Assembly: GCF_003947415.1 (NCBI RefSeq)
Contig: NZ_QHKL01000001.1
Location: forward strand, 930,001 to 994,000
Direction: 5' to 3'
Length of the DNA stretch: 64,000 nt
Source of the DNA: Amycolatopsis sp. WAC 01376
Lineage (GTDB): Bacteria; Actinomycetota; Actinomycetes; Mycobacteriales; Pseudonocardiaceae
Positions 7,822 through 17,694 of the stretch are shown here, piece by piece. How positions within the stretch are numbered: position 1 is the stretch's first letter; each line of letters opens with the position of its first letter. The position numbers were made by a program, and so were the translations under genes. The notes beneath the pieces are model-generated. The model saw only the letters and a list, made by a program, of their open reading frames with translations, ran no database searches and was not told the origin of the DNA.

Positions 7822-8610
7822 CTACTTCTGTCCGATGATTTTGTCGAAGAGGATCGCCGGGTTGCCAGGGCCGCAGTCGGCACCGAAGGCGACGATGCGG
7901 AACTGGGCGAGTTTGCCTGTGGTGTAGATGACCATCACGCCGTCCTTGCCCGCGACGTTCACCGGCCGGATGCCCTCCGGTCGCACGCCGGCGTCCATTC
8001 CGGCCGCGGCGACACAGGCGTCGAGCCGCTCTTCGGTCTTCAGCGAGCCGAAGTCGCGCACGCCGATCGCCTTGCCGACGAGCGCTTCGGCTCCTCCGCC
8101 GTCTCCGCCGACCGAAGGGCCCGAAGGAGCCGATGGCGCGGGCTGGGCGATACCGCCCGAATCCGGCTCCCGAGTGGTGGGCACGACGATCGCGACGGTG
8201 GCGATCGCCGCCGCGGCCACGGTCGCTATCCCGGCGCCCCAGCCGATCCGCTTGTTCCGCCGCCGCCGTGCGGCCGCGAGGTCCACCACCGGGGCGGCCT
8301 GTTCCTGCTGCCCTTCAGATGCGCCTTGAAACGCAGGCGACACCCGCATCTCGGCGGCCAGCGCGGCGTCGATCCGTGCCGCGAACTCCGCGGGCATCGG
8401 AGCGACCGGCTCGTTCGCGAGTTCCGCGAGGTCGGCCGTGGTCGCTTCGAGTGCTTCGATGATCGCCACTGCTTCGGGGTCGGCGTTCACCAGCGGCCAC
8501 AGTTCGGCCGCCTCTCGCTCGTCCAGCACACCTGCGTGCAGGTCGGCGAGCACATCGACAGACCACGGCGGACCGACGGTCCCACCGATCCCCCTGCTCT
8601 CGTCTGTCAT
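7822..8610 (-). CDS. rsmA: Membrane-anchored anti-sigma factor of SigM
   Basis: A 262-aa protein. The N-terminal cytoplasmic part (residues 1-130, with WSVDVLADLHAGVLD and VNADPEAVAIIEALE) resembles anti-sigma domains that hold an ECF factor. One membrane segment follows at about 133-151 (WGAGIATVAAAAIATVAIVV). After a Pro/Ser/Gly-rich spacer there is an external C-terminal domain with two conserved-looking Cys. Its ATG overlaps the sigM stop (ATGA, 8607-8610). By order it is the equivalent of Rv3912. I infer that it releases SigM on an envelope signal. Confidence 0.85.
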   Translation of the reverse strand: MTDESRGIGGTVGPPWSVDVLADLHAGVLDEREAAELWPLVNADPEAVAIIEALEATTADLAELANEPVAPMPAEFAARIDAALAAEMRVSPAFQGASEGQQEQAAPVVDLAAARRRRNKRIGWGAGIATVAAAAIATVAIVVPTTREPDSGGIAQPAPSAPSGPSVGGDGGGAEALVGKAIGVRDFGSLKTEERLDACVAAAGMDAGVRPEGIRPVNVAGKDGVMVIYTTGKLAQFRIVAFGADCGPGNPAILFDKIIGQK

Positions 8611-9269
8611 CGTCCCTCCCCGTCACCCGGCGTGCCCTGAGGACGCGAAGCCGGCCTGCGCGACTGGCTAGCGCGCTCTCGTTTGCTTTCGTGAGTTGGG
8701 ACGTTCGCAATCGCATCGGGGTTCCGTAGATGTCCGAGAACCTTCGCGAGCTTTCCGCGACCTCGGGCACATCGGCTCTTGACCGTGCCTTCCGCGATGC
8801 CGAGCATCTTCGCCGTCTCGGCGACGGAGTATCCCTCGACGTCGACCAACACGATCGGGGCACGTTGCTCTTCGGGGAGCTGATCGAGGGCTTCCTTGAC
8901 GACGAGGCTCGTCTCGCGTTCGGACATCGAGTCACGCGGGGAAGCGGGCTCGTTGAACTGCCCGGTCTCGGGCAGCGGGACGGTCGGTCTGGCCTTGCCC
9001 CGCCGGATGCGGTCGAGGCAGGCGTTGACGACGATGCGGTGCAACCACGTCGTCACCTGCGATTCCGCTCTGAAATTGCCCGCTGCTCGGAACGCGGAGA
9101 TGAACGCGTCCTGCAGGGCGTCCGCGGCTTCTTCCGGGTCCCGCAAGGTGCGCAGGGCTACCGCCCACATGCGGTCTCGATGTCGCTGGACCAGTTCACT
9201 GAACGCGCGCGGGTCGCCGGCGGCATGCGCCGCGATGAGATCCGCGTCCGTTGGAGCTGCAGCTGTCAC
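8607..9269 (-). CDS. sigM: ECF RNA polymerase sigma factor SigM
   Basis: A 220-aa ECF sigma factor with region 2 (DPEEAADALQDAFISAFRA, core binding and -10 recognition) and region 4 (LPEEQRAPIVLVDVEGYS, then the HTH AETAKMLGIAEGTVKSR). The C-terminal tail of about 40 residues is basic and Ser/Arg-rich. It sits 31 bases after the pseudokinase gene and overlaps the anti-sigma gene, giving the order murJ, pseudokinase, sigM, rsmA. In mycobacteria SigM controls genes for ESX-linked secreted proteins and surface lipids, of interest given the T7SS operons further along this window. Confidence 0.93.
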   Translation of the reverse strand: MTAAAPTDADLIAAHAAGDPRAFSELVQRHRDRMWAVALRTLRDPEEAADALQDAFISAFRAAGNFRAESQVTTWLHRIVVNACLDRIRRGKARPTVPLPETGQFNEPASPRDSMSERETSLVVKEALDQLPEEQRAPIVLVDVEGYSVAETAKMLGIAEGTVKSRCARGRGKLAKVLGHLRNPDAIANVPTHESKRERASQSRRPASRPQGTPGDGEGR

Positions 9270-9300
9270 CCGGGAGAGCCTACTGACCCCGTGCCTTCGG

Positions 9301-10902
9301 TCACCCCGCAGGCAGGAAGGTCAGCTCTTTGAGTTCGGTGACGAACTTTCCGCCGTCGTCTTCACCCAGCTGAGTGATCCAGATGATGAAGTACTGACCC
9401 TGCTGAGGCTGCTGCAAAGCGATGGTCGACTCGCCGGCCGCGAGGTCCCCCGTCCCGACGACCTTGGTCTCGTCGAGCTTCGGGTTCTTCTTGTCGGCGG
9501 AGCGGATCTCGACCTTCGAGCCGGGGCTCGCCGAGTCGATCTTGATCTGGCTGAGGGTGATCGGGTCCTTGAAGGTCACGACCAGTCCGACGCCGTCCTT
9601 GAGCACCGGGAACTGCTTGTTGTACTGGTCGGTCTTCCACGAAGTGCCCGCGTCGCCGTCGGTGGTGTTCTTGGCGCGGCCGGGGCTGTCGCCCTTGTTG
9701 CCCGGGTTGAACACGGTGACGGCCGACGGCTTCACCGCGGCGCCCACGGCCGGGGACGGCTTCTGCTGAGCGGGCGGCGGCTGCTCGCCCGAGGGCGGCG
9801 TGACCTGTGAGGACGAGGGCGCGGCGACGTTGATCTGCGGACCGCTCGACTTCGATTCGCCCTGGAACAGGTTGATCAGCATCATCCCGCCCCAGGCGAG
9901 GATGACCACGGTCGCGACGACCAGCACGGTCACGCCGAACGCCAGCTTCTTGCGCCGCGCGACGTCCTTGACCGGCTTCTTCGTCGTCCAGACCGTGCCG
10001 TCGGGTTCGGCCACGGCCTCTTCCTCGCCGACGGCCTTGATCAGCTGCGTGCGCTCTTCGGCTTCGGCGACCTGGTCCAGCACGCGCAGGATGGCCGCGC
10101 TGGTGCGGATGCCGCCGTGGCCGCCGTCCTCGATGGTGCGGACGGCGAGCGAGGACAGCTCGACCGGCACCGTCGGGACCAGTGACCGCGGCGGGATGAC
10201 GCGGCCGGTCGGCGCGTGCGGCGCCGCCGGGATCGCGGCGGGACCGCCGGGCAGGGCCCAGCGGCCGGTCAGCAGCAGGTACAGGACCGCGCCGAGTGCT
10301 TTGACGTCGTCGCGAAGGGTCGCTTCGGGCAACGGGCCCGGGAAGGCGAGCTTCAGCGCGCCGTCCGGGGTGAGCCGCAGGCGCTGCGGATGGTCGAGGC
10401 CGAGGACGAGACCGTTCTGATGGGCGTGGTCGACGGCTTCCGCCAGCGCTTGCACCATCCGGGCCGCCGCGGCGGGCGCCACCGGGCGCTGTGCCACGAG
10501 GTCGACCAGGTCGCTGCCCTTGGTCCATTCCGCCACGACGACACCGAGCAATCCTTCGCTCGAGGTGACGCCGCTGCCGAGGCTCAGCACGTCGAGGACG
10601 CGCGCGACCCCGCCGTGGCCGAACTTCGAAGCGTGCGCGGCACGCTCCAGCGTCCGGCGCGCGAGCCTCGCGGCCTCCGCGTCCGCCGGATCGCCGACCA
10701 GCAGCGTCAGCGCCACATCACGCTTCAGCTGCCCGTCGCGCGCTCGCCAAAGATGCGCGGCGGCTCTTTCGTCCACCCCGAACTGTGCGAGCAGGCGATA
10801 CCGGCCGTCTCCGACGACCCGGCCAGGGGCCAGCGACCCGCCTTGGGCCCGGATGCCCACCTGGCTCGCCTCCCCTGCCTGTTCGCTCCGTCTCGTATCC
10901 AC
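9301..10902 (-). CDS. Membrane pseudokinase with extracytoplasmic discoidin-like domain
   Basis: A 533-aa protein. Residues about 30-280 form a Ser/Thr-kinase-like domain without catalytic motifs: the HRD loop is replaced by LGLDHPQRLRL and the DFG motif by FPG. One membrane segment lies near 320-340 (FGVTVLVVATVVILAWGGMML). After a Pro/Gln linker, the C-terminal 140 residues look like a jelly-roll carbohydrate-binding or discoidin-type domain (NTTDGDAGTSWKTD, ITLSQIKIDS). In M. tuberculosis these two domains form the C-terminal half of MviN (Rv3910), whose phosphorylated pseudokinase binds FhaA. Here they are a separate gene 78 bases after murJ. Start GTG 10902 has GGGAG upstream. Confidence 0.85.
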   Translation of the reverse strand: MDTRRSEQAGEASQVGIRAQGGSLAPGRVVGDGRYRLLAQFGVDERAAAHLWRARDGQLKRDVALTLLVGDPADAEAARLARRTLERAAHASKFGHGGVARVLDVLSLGSGVTSSEGLLGVVVAEWTKGSDLVDLVAQRPVAPAAAARMVQALAEAVDHAHQNGLVLGLDHPQRLRLTPDGALKLAFPGPLPEATLRDDVKALGAVLYLLLTGRWALPGGPAAIPAAPHAPTGRVIPPRSLVPTVPVELSSLAVRTIEDGGHGGIRTSAAILRVLDQVAEAEERTQLIKAVGEEEAVAEPDGTVWTTKKPVKDVARRKKLAFGVTVLVVATVVILAWGGMMLINLFQGESKSSGPQINVAAPSSSQVTPPSGEQPPPAQQKPSPAVGAAVKPSAVTVFNPGNKGDSPGRAKNTTDGDAGTSWKTDQYNKQFPVLKDGVGLVVTFKDPITLSQIKIDSASPGSKVEIRSADKKNPKLDETKVVGTGDLAAGESTIALQQPQQGQYFIIWITQLGEDDGGKFVTELKELTFLPAG

Positions 10903-10980
10903 CGCACTCTCCCGCGTAGCTCCCGCCCCGAGGGTACCCAGAATACGACCCGTGAACGCGCGCTATCCGTACGTGAATCG

Positions 10981-13296
10981 TTACCCGCGCTTGATCAACC
11001 GGGTGATCCTGTCCGTGGCGGGCTTCAATTCCTCGACTTTGAGGGCCATGAGCACGCCGAACGACACCGCGATCCCGACCACCGTCTGCAGGAGAAGTTT
11101 CACCCAGGCATGGAAAGTAGGCCCGAACGAGTCAGGGACGACCTGCCCGGCGAGCCACGCCGCGCCGACCCCGAGCACACTCGCGGCGACCGTGAAGAGG
11201 ATCACCCCGAGAACCCGCTTGCTCCGGAGATTTCCGAGGGTCACCCACAGCCAGACCTGACCGAGGATCGCGCCGACGACGAACGTGAGGCCGTTGACCA
11301 TCATCACGCCGAGCACGATGTTGTCCTTCGACAGCAGGACGGGGCACAGGTAGAGCAGCGGCACCTTCACCACGGTCATCACGATCATGATCAGCACCGG
11401 CGTCCGCGCGTCCTTCATCGAGTAGAACACCCGCATCTGGAGCATCACCAGCGCGTACGGCAGCAGCGCGAAGGCGCTGATCGCCAGCGCCTCGCCCATC
11501 CGCGACGCGTCCTCGACCCTGCCCTTGCCCAAGGTGAACAGCGCGATGCCGACCGAACCGCCGACGACGGTCATCACCGCGGAGATCGGCAAGAGCGTCA
11601 CCGTCGAGATACGCGACGCGTAGGAGAGGTCGCCGATCAGCTTCTTGTGGTCGCCGTCGGCCGCCGCGCGGCTCATCCTCGGCATGATCGCGGTCAGCAG
11701 CGACACCCCGATGACGCCGTACGGCAGCTGGAAGAGCAGCCACGCGTTGCTGTACGCGGTCACACCGCCCTGCGAACCGCTGGTCAGCACGCGGGTCGTG
11801 ATCGTGTAGCCGATCTGGCTGACCGCGACGTAGCCGACGGTCCAGAGCGCGAGCCCGCCGAACTCCTTCATGCGCTTGTCGATGCCCCAGCGCCATTTGA
11901 ACTTGAACCCGGACCGCAGCAGCGGCGGGATCAGCAGCACCGACTGCGCCACGATGCCCGCGGTCACGCCGAGGCCGAGCGTCAGCAGCTTCGGGTCGGT
12001 GATCGACACCGGATCGGTCGAGATGTTCCCCGGCATCACCCACACCACGAGGATGGTGAAGATGACGACCAGGTTGTTGATCACCGGCGCCCACGCCGTC
12101 GGGCCGAAGATGTGCTTCGCGTTCAGCACCGCCGAGAGCAGTGCGAACACGCCGTAGAAGAAGATCTGCGGCAGCAGCAGATACGCGAACGCGGTGACCA
12201 GCGCCGGATTGGCGTCACCGTTGTCGTCGACATAGAGCTTGGTGATCAGCGGCGCGGCGATGACCGCGATCGCCGTTCCGACGATCAGCAGCGTGCCCGC
12301 CACCGTGACCAGCCGCTGCGTGTACGCCTCGCCGCCGTCCTTGTCGTCCTGCGACCGCACGAGCAGCGGGACCACGAGGCTGGACAGCACCCCGCCCATC
12401 AGCAGCTCGAAGATGATGTTCGGCATCGTGTTGGCGACGTTGAACGAGTCGTTCTCGACCTGGGCGCCGATGGCCGCGACCAGCAGCAGCTTCCACGCGA
12501 AGCCCGTGATCCGGCTGATCAGCGAGGCGATCGCCATCCGGCCGCTGGATTTCGCGAGTGACGGCGTCTTCGCCGGTGCGGCGACATCCTGCTCGCCGGT
12601 CTGCCCCGGCCGCGGTTTGACCAGCGGCGCGTCCTTGATCGCCGGCATGACCTGCGTGGCGAGCTGGTCGTACGGGCGGAGGACGTCGGGGTCGGCGACC
12701 GGCCAGCGCGAGCCCATCGGGACGCCGGGGGTGCGCGGGATGAACCGCGTCGCGTCGGGCTCGTCGCGCCGGTCGACCTGCCACGGGCGGACCGGTGGCG
12801 GCTGGCGGCGCCCGCGATGCGGCGGAGGCGGTGTCTGGTTGAGCGCCTGCGGCGCCGTCGTCGGACGGCGCGGCGGCGGCTTCGGTGTCGACGGGGCAGG
12901 CTGCGGCAGCGGCGGCCCCTGCGGCGGCGGAACCGGCTGACGCCGGGTCGGCGGAGGCGGTGTTCCCTGCGCGGGGGGCGCCTGCCGCGGCGGCACCTGC
13001 GCCGGCGGCGGGTTCTGGGGTGGCCTCAGCCGCCGCGTCTCGTCGTCGGGACGGCCCGCGACCCGCTGACGCCTGCCGTCTGGCGGCGGCTGCTGGGGCG
13101 GAGGCGGCGGCTGCTGGGGAGGCGGCGGCACCGCCCGCCGCGGGCGCTCACCGCGTTCGGGCGGGAGCTGCTGCGGGGGCGGTGGACGACGTTCGGGACG
13201 TCGTGCCGGACCATCGGTGCGGCGGGGCGGGGGCGGAGTACCTTCGCGCCGGGGACGGCCTGCACGCTCGGGCGGTACACCCGGCTCTCTTTCCAA
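10981..13296 (-). CDS. murJ: MurJ (MviN) lipid II flippase with long proline-rich N-terminus
   Basis: A 771-aa protein. Residues about 1-240 are a low-complexity Pro/Arg/Gln-rich cytoplasmic extension, then a polytopic MOP-superfamily domain begins at KSSGRMAIASLISRITGFAW and runs through about 14 hydrophobic segments to the end. MurJ flips lipid II across the membrane for peptidoglycan synthesis. The kinase-like half present in mycobacterial MviN is absent and is encoded by the next gene. The start is a TTG at 13296 with only a weak GAGGA about 12 bases upstream, so the N-terminus is uncertain. Confidence 0.92.
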   Translation of the reverse strand: MEREPGVPPERAGRPRREGTPPPPRRTDGPARRPERRPPPPQQLPPERGERPRRAVPPPPQQPPPPPQQPPPDGRRQRVAGRPDDETRRLRPPQNPPPAQVPPRQAPPAQGTPPPPTRRQPVPPPQGPPLPQPAPSTPKPPPRRPTTAPQALNQTPPPPHRGRRQPPPVRPWQVDRRDEPDATRFIPRTPGVPMGSRWPVADPDVLRPYDQLATQVMPAIKDAPLVKPRPGQTGEQDVAAPAKTPSLAKSSGRMAIASLISRITGFAWKLLLVAAIGAQVENDSFNVANTMPNIIFELLMGGVLSSLVVPLLVRSQDDKDGGEAYTQRLVTVAGTLLIVGTAIAVIAAPLITKLYVDDNGDANPALVTAFAYLLLPQIFFYGVFALLSAVLNAKHIFGPTAWAPVINNLVVIFTILVVWVMPGNISTDPVSITDPKLLTLGLGVTAGIVAQSVLLIPPLLRSGFKFKWRWGIDKRMKEFGGLALWTVGYVAVSQIGYTITTRVLTSGSQGGVTAYSNAWLLFQLPYGVIGVSLLTAIMPRMSRAAADGDHKKLIGDLSYASRISTVTLLPISAVMTVVGGSVGIALFTLGKGRVEDASRMGEALAISAFALLPYALVMLQMRVFYSMKDARTPVLIMIVMTVVKVPLLYLCPVLLSKDNIVLGVMMVNGLTFVVGAILGQVWLWVTLGNLRSKRVLGVILFTVAASVLGVGAAWLAGQVVPDSFGPTFHAWVKLLLQTVVGIAVSFGVLMALKVEELKPATDRITRLIKRG

Positions 13297-13379
13297 CGCG
13301 TGCCCAATCCTCGGTGCTCGACTACCTGATGCCCGGTGGCATCGTTCGACCCAGGGTAATCGGCAACGCCCTGAAACAC

Positions 13380-15527
13380 TTAAACCTGTGCGTCCTCGGT
13401 CACACGAGGGGTGGTTTCGCCGGCCGGATCGGCTCGCGAGTCCTTGATCCTCCGGTAGATCCGGCGGGACGAGAGCAGCAGCAACGCGCCGGCCGCGGTG
13501 ATCGTGATGATGATGGTGATCGCGCCGTACTCGGTGGAGGTCAGCTCGAACCGCGCGTCGGTGCCGAGCCTGGTCCCGTCGGGCGTGGTCAGGGACACGT
13601 CGACGCTGAACCGCCCCGCCCGGAGAGCCTCGACCGGGAGCAGCTGGTTGACGGCGCCGTTGGCCGGGACGGTCCGCTCCGGGACGGCTTCGGTGGGGCG
13701 CAGGCCGACGTTGTTCTTCAGCACGGTGCGGACGTTGATGCCGACCGGCAGGCCGTTGGTGATGTACGCGGGCAGCGGCGACGCGCCGGAAGCCAGCGCG
13801 ATCGTCTGCTTCGGCCGCTCCACGGTGACCTGGCCGCGGATCGCGTCGAGGTCACCGCGGGCGTTGCCGGTGACGGTCGCGGCGTCCGCGCCGCGCCACG
13901 AGGTCGAGGCGGCCCGGATGAGGGCGAGCCGGACCGGGGCGATCACGTCGGCCGGATTCACTCGTTTGGTGGCATCCATCGTCATCGCCGACGACAGGCC
14001 CAGCGTCTCGTTGTCGATCTGCGACATCTTCGCGGTGACGTCGCCGCTGGTCGCGGCCGTCAGATCCTGCGGGTCGTAGTTGACCGACGCCGTCCCGGAC
14101 GGGCTCTCGCCGAGCAGGTCGGGCAGTGGCGACGACTTGATGAGGCCCGCGGTGTAGAAGTCGCCCATCCGCTCCAGGAACGTGGTGAGTTCGGGGCCGG
14201 TCGCGTCCCAGTGCCGCGGCGGCGCGATCAGCAGCTGCGAACGCTCCTGCCCGGTCTGCCCGCCGAGCCCGGCACGGAAGGCGATGGCGCCGAGCCCGTT
14301 CTGGGTGGACTCCGAGCCGTTCAGCGCGGACGTGATCAGCGCGTCGATCGGCTGCGCGCGCAGGTCCGTGCCTTCGAGGGCGACCATGCCCGAAAGGGGT
14401 GAATCGGACTGGAGCTTGCCCGAATCGGTCAGCACGGTTTTGACGCCGGCCTTGCCGATCGCTTCGACGGTCTGCGCGTCGAGGGCGCCGCCGGGCCAGA
14501 GCACGCCGTCCTGCGGCTGGATGCCGAGCAGGTTTTTGATCGTCGCCGCGCCGCCGACCGCGCTGGCCAGAAGCGCGGTGTCGGTGGCGTCGCCGGCCCG
14601 GACCTTCGTCAGCGCGGTGAGGTCGGCGTCGGCGAACGGGAGGGTGACCACGCAGCGGCCCGCGACCAGCGCCTTCAGCTGGCCGAGCCAGTTCCTCGCG
14701 GTGTCGACGCCCTTGCCGGGGACGGGTCCGCCGCCGGTGGCGACCTGGTAGCCGCGGGTCATCCCGTCCACGGTCGCGACCAGGTCGGGGTCGATGGCCA
14801 GGCACAGCGACGACGAGACCTTCGTGTCCGCCTCGGCCGCGCGTGCCGCCGCGACCAGTGCGTCCAGCCGTCCGCCGGGGGCCAGTTCGTCCGCGAGCCG
14901 CTCGTCCGCCAACGTCAGCGGACCGCCGAGCGGGGACGAGACGACGTGCACGGTGCTGTTCGCGATCGGCCACAGCAGGCTCGCCGACGGCGCCGACGGC
15001 GGCCGCGACGCGGGTGCCCTGCCGGGGATGCCGAGCACCGGCATCAGCAGGGTGACCGCCGCCAGCCGTTCCGGTCCGCCGAAATCCGGGGTGCCGTTGA
15101 CGTTGACCAGCAGCGGGTACACGCCGGTCTTCGGGAACTGGAGCTTCGAGGACTGGCCGAGCGGGACGGCGAGGTTCAGCGCGGCGCTCTGTCCCGGCTC
15201 CAGGGTGTCCGGCACGAGGTCGACGAACTCCGTCGCCGCGAGGTCCTTGAACTTGTCGCCCGCGAGGACGTCGCCGATCTGCTGCTCGGTCTGCAACCGG
15301 GTGCCGAGTTGCAGCCGGACGCCCAGCTTGCTGATCTTCCGGTCGCCGACGTTGGTGACGCGGCCGGTGACGGTGAGCGAAGTCGAGGTCGTGGACACCA
15401 CGCGGGGGTTCAACTCGTCGAGGTCCACCCGCAGCCGGGGCTGTTCCTGGGCCTGCGCGACCGCGACGGGCAACGCGGAGAAGACCAGGAACAGGATCGA
15501 CAGGACAGTGGCGGCGAGCCGCTTCAC
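13380..15527 (-). CDS. Exported single-pass membrane protein of the Rv3909 type (DUF6049-like)
   Basis: A 715-aa protein with a Sec signal peptide ([20 protein letters not shown], cleavage near VAVAQA). A large extracytoplasmic part contains Ig-like stretches, for example [20 protein letters not shown] near the N-terminus. A C-terminal membrane segment ([18 protein letters not shown]) is followed by a basic cytoplasmic tail. The size, topology and place between mutT4 and murJ match Rv3909. The function is not established; position suggests an envelope-assembly role. The start overlaps the NUDIX stop by 4 bases. Confidence 0.85.
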   Translation of the reverse strand: MKRLAATVLSILFLVFSALPVAVAQAQEQPRLRVDLDELNPRVVSTTSTSLTVTGRVTNVGDRKISKLGVRLQLGTRLQTEQQIGDVLAGDKFKDLAATEFVDLVPDTLEPGQSAALNLAVPLGQSSKLQFPKTGVYPLLVNVNGTPDFGGPERLAAVTLLMPVLGIPGRAPASRPPSAPSASLLWPIANSTVHVVSSPLGGPLTLADERLADELAPGGRLDALVAAARAAEADTKVSSSLCLAIDPDLVATVDGMTRGYQVATGGGPVPGKGVDTARNWLGQLKALVAGRCVVTLPFADADLTALTKVRAGDATDTALLASAVGGAATIKNLLGIQPQDGVLWPGGALDAQTVEAIGKAGVKTVLTDSGKLQSDSPLSGMVALEGTDLRAQPIDALITSALNGSESTQNGLGAIAFRAGLGGQTGQERSQLLIAPPRHWDATGPELTTFLERMGDFYTAGLIKSSPLPDLLGESPSGTASVNYDPQDLTAATSGDVTAKMSQIDNETLGLSSAMTMDATKRVNPADVIAPVRLALIRAASTSWRGADAATVTGNARGDLDAIRGQVTVERPKQTIALASGASPLPAYITNGLPVGINVRTVLKNNVGLRPTEAVPERTVPANGAVNQLLPVEALRAGRFSVDVSLTTPDGTRLGTDARFELTSTEYGAITIIITITAAGALLLLSSRRIYRRIKDSRADPAGETTPRVTEDAQV

Positions 15528-16048
15528 TCAGGTGCTCCCTCGGCGGTGTGCTGTTGCTGCGCGAAGAGTTCTTTGGCCTTCCGGACCAGCTTGCGCTCGT
15601 CGGAGTAGGCGAGTTTGGTTTCCAGCTCGGCGAGCGGCACCCAGGCGACTTCGGTCACCTCGACATCCTCGTCCGAAAGTTCGCCACCGGTGGATTCCAG
15701 GATGAAATGGTGCACTGTCTTGTGCACCCGACGGCGTTCGGCCACGAACCAGTAGTCGATGGAGCCGAGCGGCTGGAGGACCCGCGCCGAGATGCCGGTC
15801 TCTTCCTTCACCTCGCGCACCGCTGTCTGCTCCACCGTCTCACCGTCCTCGATGTGGCCCTTCGGCAGCGACCACAGCAGTCTGCCGTGCCGGTCGAGCC
15901 GCCCGATCAGCGCGGCGTTCAGCCGTTCGGCGTCGACGACGAGTCCGCCGGCCGAGGTTTCGTCGACCGTCGTCAGCCGCCTTCCCCGCCTGCGCCTCCG
16001 CCGGCGGCCCGGCTTCGAAGCGCCGGAGCGGCCGGCTGATCCAGACAT
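15524..16048 (-). CDS. mutT4: NUDIX hydrolase (MutT4-like)
   Basis: A 174-aa protein with a complete NUDIX box: [17 protein letters not shown] followed by KEETGI, which fits Gx5Ex7REUxEExGU. It hydrolyses nucleoside diphosphate-linked substrates; oxidised nucleotides are the presumed target by analogy to mycobacterial MutT4, but the substrate cannot be read from sequence. A basic stretch near residues 14-24 ([10 protein letters not shown]) precedes the domain. It is the first gene of the minus-strand murJ/sigM series and diverges from pcnA. Confidence 0.88.
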   Translation of the reverse strand: MSGSAGRSGASKPGRRRRRRRGRRLTTVDETSAGGLVVDAERLNAALIGRLDRHGRLLWSLPKGHIEDGETVEQTAVREVKEETGISARVLQPLGSIDYWFVAERRRVHKTVHHFILESTGGELSDEDVEVTEVAWVPLAELETKLAYSDERKLVRKAKELFAQQQHTAEGAPE

Positions 16049-16148
16049 GCTGCGATGCTAGAGCAAACGGCGGTACGGGTACGCTGGCTCACCGTGCCCG
16101 TGTTGGGCCCGGCCGTAGTAAGTACATCCAAATCGTGGTGGGATTGTC

Positions 16149-17615
16149 GTGAACAAGGTGGTCGCCGGGCAGGCGATTGCGGGGAAGAGCACTGCGATGA
16201 AGAACGCCGTGACCGAGCTGATGCGCATCTCCCCGTTGGCGGACGAGCTCGCGAAGCTCTTCGCGAAGGCGGGGCACAGCCTGTACCTCGTCGGCGGCAG
16301 CGTCCGCGACATGATGCTCCGCAGGCTGTCGAACGACCTCGACTTCACCACCGACGCCCGGCCCGACCAGGTGCTCAAGATCGTCAGCGCCTGGGGCGAC
16401 GCGGTCTGGGACGTCGGTATCGCGTTCGGCACGGTCGGCGTGACCAAACAGGGCATGACGCTGGAGATCACCACGTTCCGCGCCGACAGCTACGACCGCG
16501 TCGGCCGCAACCCCGAGGTCACCTTCGGCGACAGCATCGAGGGAGATTTGCTTCGCCGCGACTTCACCGTCAACGCGATGGCGATCGACCTGGCGAACAA
16601 GACCTTCGTCGACCCGTACGACGGGCTTCAGGCGCTCCAGGACCAGGTGCTCGACACGCCCGCGACCCCGCAGGAGTCCTTCGCCGACGACCCGCTGCGC
16701 ATGCTGCGCGCCGCGCGGTTCGCCGCGCAGCTCGGGTTCACCGCGGCGCCGCGGGTGATCGACGCGATGACGTCGATGGCCGAGGAGATCGACCGGATCA
16801 CCGCCGAGCGTGTCCAGGCCGAGCTGTCGAAGCTGCTGCTGGCGGACGACCCCCGGCCCGGAATCGAGCTGCTGGTCGACACGCGCCTCGCCGACCGGGT
16901 GCTGCCCGAGGTGCCCGGCATGCGGCTCGCGATCGACGAGCACCACCAGCACAAGGACGTCTACCAGCACTCGCTGACCGTGCTCGCGCAGGCGATCGAC
17001 CTGGAGAAGACCCACGAACCGACGTCGGAGCCGGACCTCATCCTGCGGCTCGCGGCGCTCCTGCACGACGTCGGCAAGCCCGCGACGCGCGAGTTCCAGC
17101 CCGGCGGCGGGGTGAGCTTCCACCATCACGAGGTCGTCGGCGCGAAGATGGCCCGCAAGCGTTTGCGTGCCCTGAAGTTCTCGAAGGAGATCGTCCAGGA
17201 CGTCAGCCAGCTCGTGTTCCTGCACCTGCGGTTCCACGGCTACGGCAAGGGCGAATGGACCGATTCGGCGGTGCGGCGCTACGTCACCGACGCCACCGCC
17301 CGGCTGCCCCGGCTGCACAAGCTGGTGCGCGCCGACTGCACCACGCGCAACCGCAAGAAGGCGGCCGCGCTGCAGGCGACCTACGACGACCTCGAGCGGC
17401 GGATCGAAACGATCCAGGCGCAGGAGGACCTCGACCGGGTCCGGCCGGACCTCAACGGCGAGGAGATCATGCGGATCCTCGACCTCAAGCCGGGGCCGGA
17501 CGTCGGCAAGGCGTGGAAGCACCTGAAGGAACTGCGGCTCGACCGCGGTCCGCTGGAGCACGACGAAGCGGTCGCCGAGTTGAAGAAATGGGCCGCCGAG
17601 AACGGCATCGGCTGA
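16149..17615 (+). CDS. pcnA: CCA tRNA nucleotidyltransferase / poly(A) polymerase family with HD domain
   Basis: A 488-aa class II nucleotidyltransferase. The signature LVGGSVRDMMLRRLSNDLDF carries the metal-binding Asp pair. The tRNA-binding head and body domains follow, and an HD domain near residue 310 (LLHDVGKPATREF, with HHHEVVGAKMA after it) completes the architecture. The enzyme adds or repairs the 3' CCA of tRNA. It corresponds to Rv3907c and ends the conserved block. Start GTG 16149 has GGTGGGA upstream; an ATG at 16197 would also fit the family N-terminus. Confidence 0.93.
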   Translation: MNKVVAGQAIAGKSTAMKNAVTELMRISPLADELAKLFAKAGHSLYLVGGSVRDMMLRRLSNDLDFTTDARPDQVLKIVSAWGDAVWDVGIAFGTVGVTKQGMTLEITTFRADSYDRVGRNPEVTFGDSIEGDLLRRDFTVNAMAIDLANKTFVDPYDGLQALQDQVLDTPATPQESFADDPLRMLRAARFAAQLGFTAAPRVIDAMTSMAEEIDRITAERVQAELSKLLLADDPRPGIELLVDTRLADRVLPEVPGMRLAIDEHHQHKDVYQHSLTVLAQAIDLEKTHEPTSEPDLILRLAALLHDVGKPATREFQPGGGVSFHHHEVVGAKMARKRLRALKFSKEIVQDVSQLVFLHLRFHGYGKGEWTDSAVRRYVTDATARLPRLHKLVRADCTTRNRKKAAALQATYDDLERRIETIQAQEDLDRVRPDLNGEEIMRILDLKPGPDVGKAWKHLKELRLDRGPLEHDEAVAELKKWAAENGIG

Positions 17616-17694
17616 GATGACCCCCGTTGGCCTCTGGATCCGTCCGGCGTAAACGGAGATACTCCTGCCGGTGCTCCGGGCAGGGGGAAAATCC

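Noticed and set aside
10216..12561. Long plus-strand open frame opposite the pseudokinase and murJ genes
   Set aside because: It is antisense to murJ, whose translation has coherent membrane segments; the opposite frame gives Arg/His/Asp-rich low-complexity protein, the usual shadow in high-GC DNA.
13297..13379. Fusion of murJ with the Rv3909-like gene
   Set aside because: The frames are different and each has its own stop and start; the 83-base gap is ordinary intergenic DNA.
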